NCBI GenBank assembly: GCA_016715995.1
Contig: JADJXF010000028.1
Coordinates: 1 to 61,549, forward strand
DNA length: 61,549 nucleotides
Reading direction: 5' to 3'
Source of the DNA: Flavobacteriales bacterium
Lineage (GTDB): Bacteria > Bacteroidota > Bacteroidia > Flavobacteriales_F > PHOS-HE28
Numbering within the stretch: position 1 is the first letter of the stretch; every line of letters begins with the position of its first letter. Made by a program: the position numbers and the translations under genes. Below, piece after piece: positions 60,013 to 61,549 of this stretch. Below the pieces are notes generated by a model. That model was not told where the DNA came from, did no database searches, and saw only the letters and a program-made list of their open reading frames with translations.

Positions 60013-60621
60013 CTATCGGGCCGCTTGGAAGCGACGCGCCACTTCGGGCCAGTTCACCACATTCCAGAAGGCCGCGATGTAATCCGGACGGCGGTTCTGG
60101 TAATGCAGGTAGTAGGCATGCTCCCATACATCCATGCCCAGGATGGGCGCGCCGCCGCAGCCGGTGCCGGGCATGAGCGGGTTATCCTGGTTGGGCGTGG
60201 AGCACACTTCCAGGTTACCCCCCTTGTGGACGCAGAGCCAGGCCCAGCCGCTGCCGAAACGCGTGGCCCCCGCATTGCCGAACTTCTCCTTGAAGGCGTC
60301 GAAGGAACCGAAGTCCCGAGCGATGGCATCCGCCACTTCCCCGTCGGGCGAACCACCAGCATTGGGGGCCATGACGGACCAGAACAGGCTGTGGTTGAAA
60401 TGGCCGCCTCCATTGTTCCGAACGGCCATGTTGGTCATGTCCAGCTTGGCCAGGATCTCCTCAATGGACTGGCCGTCCAGCGGCGTTCCGTCAACGGCCT
60501 TGTTCAGGTTGGTGACGTAGGCCTGATGGTGCTTGCCATGGTGGATCTCCATGGTGCGTGCATCGATGTGCGGCTCTAAAGCGCCGTGGGCGTAGGGAAG
60601 TGCGGGCAGTTGAAAGGGCAT
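60013..60621 (-). CDS. Superoxide dismutase (Fe/Mn family)
   Basis: The 202-residue enzyme dismutates superoxide to O2 and H2O2. It starts MPFQLPALPYAHGALEPHID; a start 16 codons upstream is possible. Metal ligands are His27 (EIHHGKHHQAYV), His77 (HFNHSLFW), Asp164 and His168 (GMDVWEHAYYLHYQNRR). The text GGHFNHSLFW and WLCVHKGGNLEV is typical of the family. Fe and Mn forms cannot be separated with confidence, though DVWEHAYYL with QNRR favours Mn or cambialistic use. It is divergent from the small lipoprotein gene. Confidence 0.95.
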   Translation of the reverse strand: MPFQLPALPYAHGALEPHIDARTMEIHHGKHHQAYVTNLNKAVDGTPLDGQSIEEILAKLDMTNMAVRNNGGGHFNHSLFWSVMAPNAGGSPDGEVADAIARDFGSFDAFKEKFGNAGATRFGSGWAWLCVHKGGNLEVCSTPNQDNPLMPGTGCGGAPILGMDVWEHAYYLHYQNRRPDYIAAFWNVVNWPEVARRFQAAR

Positions 60622-60688
60622 GTTGGTCTTCGCCGGGCTTGTTCCGGTCGATGGGCCGAAGGTATTCATCAGAAAAGCGCGGTAGGAT

Positions 60689-60718
60689 TTTGAAGGATCG
60701 ATAACGCCGCTACATTTG
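60689..60718 (+). promoter_or_regulatory. Bacteroidota promoter: TTTG-N18-TACATTTG before the Ala-rich lipoprotein
   Basis: TTTG at 60689-60692 and TACATTTG at 60711-60718 are separated by 18 bp, a full -33/-7 match. It ends 29 bp before the ATG at 60748. Confidence 0.7.
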
Positions 60719-60747
60719 CGGCCACTTTCACCAACCGTACCATTCAA

Positions 60748-61005
60748 ATGTTCAAGAAGTTCGCCCTTTTGGCCGGCATGGCTGCCTTCGTGGTGGCTTG
60801 CGGCCCTTCTCAGGCCGAGATTGAGGCCAAGGCCAAGGCCGTTGCCGACAGCATCGCTACTGTGCTGCGCGCCGATAGCATCCGCATGGCCGAGGAGGCC
60901 GCTGCGGCTGCTGCTGAAGCCGAAGCCAAGGCCAAGGCTGTTGCCGACAGCCTCGCTGCCGCTGAGGCCGCTGCTGCCGAGGCCTTGAAAGGCAAGAAGA
61001 AGTAA
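60748..61005 (+). CDS. Small Ala-rich lipoprotein with repeated helix
   Basis: The 85-residue protein has a lipoprotein signal (FALLAGMAAFVVACGPSQ, lipidated Cys18). Almost pure Ala/Glu/Lys helix follows, in which EAKAKAVADSIA recurs as EAKAKAVADSLA. It ends in GKKK. It may form a short coiled coil tethered to a membrane, broadly like Lpp-type proteins, but this is only analogy. It has its own strong promoter, suggesting high expression, and a hairpin terminator follows. It is convergent with the S41 gene. Confidence 0.75.
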   Translation: MFKKFALLAGMAAFVVACGPSQAEIEAKAKAVADSIATVLRADSIRMAEEAAAAAAEAEAKAKAVADSLAAAEAAAAEALKGKKK

Positions 61006-61026
61006 GAAGTACCGCACCGAAAAGAG

Positions 61027-61048
61027 CAAGGGGCCGCAAGGCCCTTTG
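61027..61048. terminator. Bidirectional terminator between the lipoprotein and S41 genes
   Basis: CAAGGGGCC (61027-61035), tetraloop GCAA and GGCCCTTTG (61040-61048) form a 9-bp stem with one G-U pair. T-rich sequence follows on the plus strand (TTCATTTC) and on the minus strand (CTCTTTTC). It serves two convergent genes. Confidence 0.65.
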
Positions 61049-61049
61049 T

Positions 61050-61549
61050 TCATTTCTGGACGTTCCCGCCGCCCAACATGAGTTCTGAGGTGGCACGGCG
61101 GAAGGCGCTGTCCGTATCGAGCATCACCTCATAGAAGCCGCCATCGCCCCAGATGTTCCGCGCCACCCCCGCTCCGAGACGGGTCATGATCTGGTGCTTG
61201 GATCGTTCGAGGTCGCCGGTGCGTTCCTTGATGCCCTGCTTGCGCGCTTCCGCCCGAAGGCCCTCCAGCATGCTGTCGGTGATGGGATAGCGCGTCTTGA
61301 ACTCGCTCGGGCCGCTCAACCTGGTCAACTTGCCCCGATCGCGGTCCGCGATATCAAAGGCGTATTGATTCAGTGTTCCGGAGAAGAACAGGTCGGTGAG
61401 GAATTGGGAACCCTCAGCGGTATCGGCCGGAACGAAGATGTCCGGCATCACCCCGCCACCGCCATAGACGATGCGACCGCCGCGCGTCCGGAACACTTGT
61501 GAACTGTCCACGCGGATGCTATCGGCTGAGAAAAGCTCCCCGTGGACCG
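61050..61549 (-). CDS. S41-family C-terminal peptidase, C-terminal part (cut by the window end)
   Basis: About 165 residues at the 3' end of an S41 peptidase are visible. The frame is open to the window edge (VHGELFSADSIRVDSSQVFR), so a GTG at 61511 is not a real start. The segment FRTRGGRIVYGGGGVMPDIF is the hallmark of the Bacteroidota S41 C-terminal region, matching KTRNGRPVFDGRGILPDMQ in the S41 gene at 45655. The remainder is helical (RAEARKQGIKERTGDLERSK) and ends ELMLGGGNVQK. The catalytic part lies beyond the window. Confidence 0.8.
   Translation of the reverse strand, partial: VHGELFSADSIRVDSSQVFRTRGGRIVYGGGGVMPDIFVPADTAEGSQFLTDLFFSGTLNQYAFDIADRDRGKLTRLSGPSEFKTRYPITDSMLEGLRAEARKQGIKERTGDLERSKHQIMTRLGAGVARNIWGDGGFYEVMLDTDSAFRRATSELMLGGGNVQK

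Noticed and set aside
60810..60995. Tandem DNA repeat in the Ala-rich lipoprotein gene
   Set aside because: The similarity comes from a repeated helix (EAKAKAVADS) built of few codons, not a mobile or CRISPR-like repeat.
1..61549. tRNA, rRNA, CRISPR array, insertion sequence or prophage
   Set aside because: No cloverleaf-like gene, spaced repeat array, transposase, integrase or phage gene was recognised on either strand.

Overview
The window is a GC-rich stretch from a member of the Bacteroidota, most likely a high-GC Flavobacteriales lineage. The lineage call rests on several kinds of gene. There are gliding/type IX secretion (T9SS) genes and T9SS cargo with C-terminal sorting domains. A complete alternative complex III operon is linked to cytochrome oxidase genes. 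Bacteroidota-restricted families are present (DUF4270, DUF4271, DUF6029, Omp28). Gene neighbourhoods such as ruvA-sprA, hemD-rnpA and panC / starch-synthase-like / DUF4270 / glmS fit the same group. Many genes are preceded by the Bacteroidota -7 element TAnnTTTG (or TAnnTTCG) and lack a clear Shine-Dalgarno sequence. No rRNA, tRNA, CRISPR array, insertion sequence or prophage was recognised.

Layout. 1-3772 (-): ruvA and the 5' part of sprA, which is interrupted by a frameshift. 3930-10221 (mostly +): a sirtuin, a small T9SS cargo protein (-), and a cluster of three thioredoxin-fold proteins around an outer-membrane barrel. 10382-13257: a small conserved protein, then queG, ruvB and a barrel gene (-). 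13323-24873 (-): an eight-gene respiratory operon, actABCDEF-ctaCD, with a -7 promoter element in front and a strong terminator behind. 25169-32458: a SPOR-like protein, a DUF1579 protein, the rimP-nusA-infB operon with a terminator-like leader, and a MORN-repeat protein. 32613-36638 (+): a pentaheme cytochrome, a MOSC protein, a YhhQ-type transporter and an acetyltransferase, joined by 4-bp overlaps. 36642-43236: a diheme cytochrome, a tiny basic protein, a NuoE-NuoF fusion, a membrane protein and a T9SS-exported subtilisin-like protein. 43320-49420: cell-envelope glycosylation genes and the DUF4271-hemD-rnpA-yidD-S41-ligase unit (-). 49506-55460: an acyl-CoA dehydrogenase (+), then panC-panD-flippase-like-rfaE2-radA (-). 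55566-61549: starch-synthase-like, DUF4270, glmS, a TM2 protein, superoxide dismutase, a small Ala-rich lipoprotein and a second S41 peptidase cut by the window end.

How the genes work together. The respiratory operon encodes a quinol:cytochrome c oxidoreductase (ActA-F) that would pass electrons to the cytochrome oxidase subunits CtaC/CtaD. CtaC carries no fused haem, so electrons must arrive through the cytochrome domains of ActE or ActA, or through a soluble cytochrome. SprA is part of the T9SS translocon, and four proteins in the window end in domains resembling T9SS sorting signals. Housekeeping genes cover DNA repair (ruvA, ruvB, radA), translation (rimP, nusA, infB, rnpA), pantothenate, tetrapyrrole, amino-sugar and queuosine metabolism.

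The observations most worth following are the redox cluster at 5625-10221, the palindromic in-frame insertion inside the NuoE-NuoF fusion, the terminator-like hairpin in the rimP-nusA-infB leader, a pentaheme cytochrome with a T9SS-like tail, and a subtilisin-like protein that has lost its canonical catalytic aspartate.
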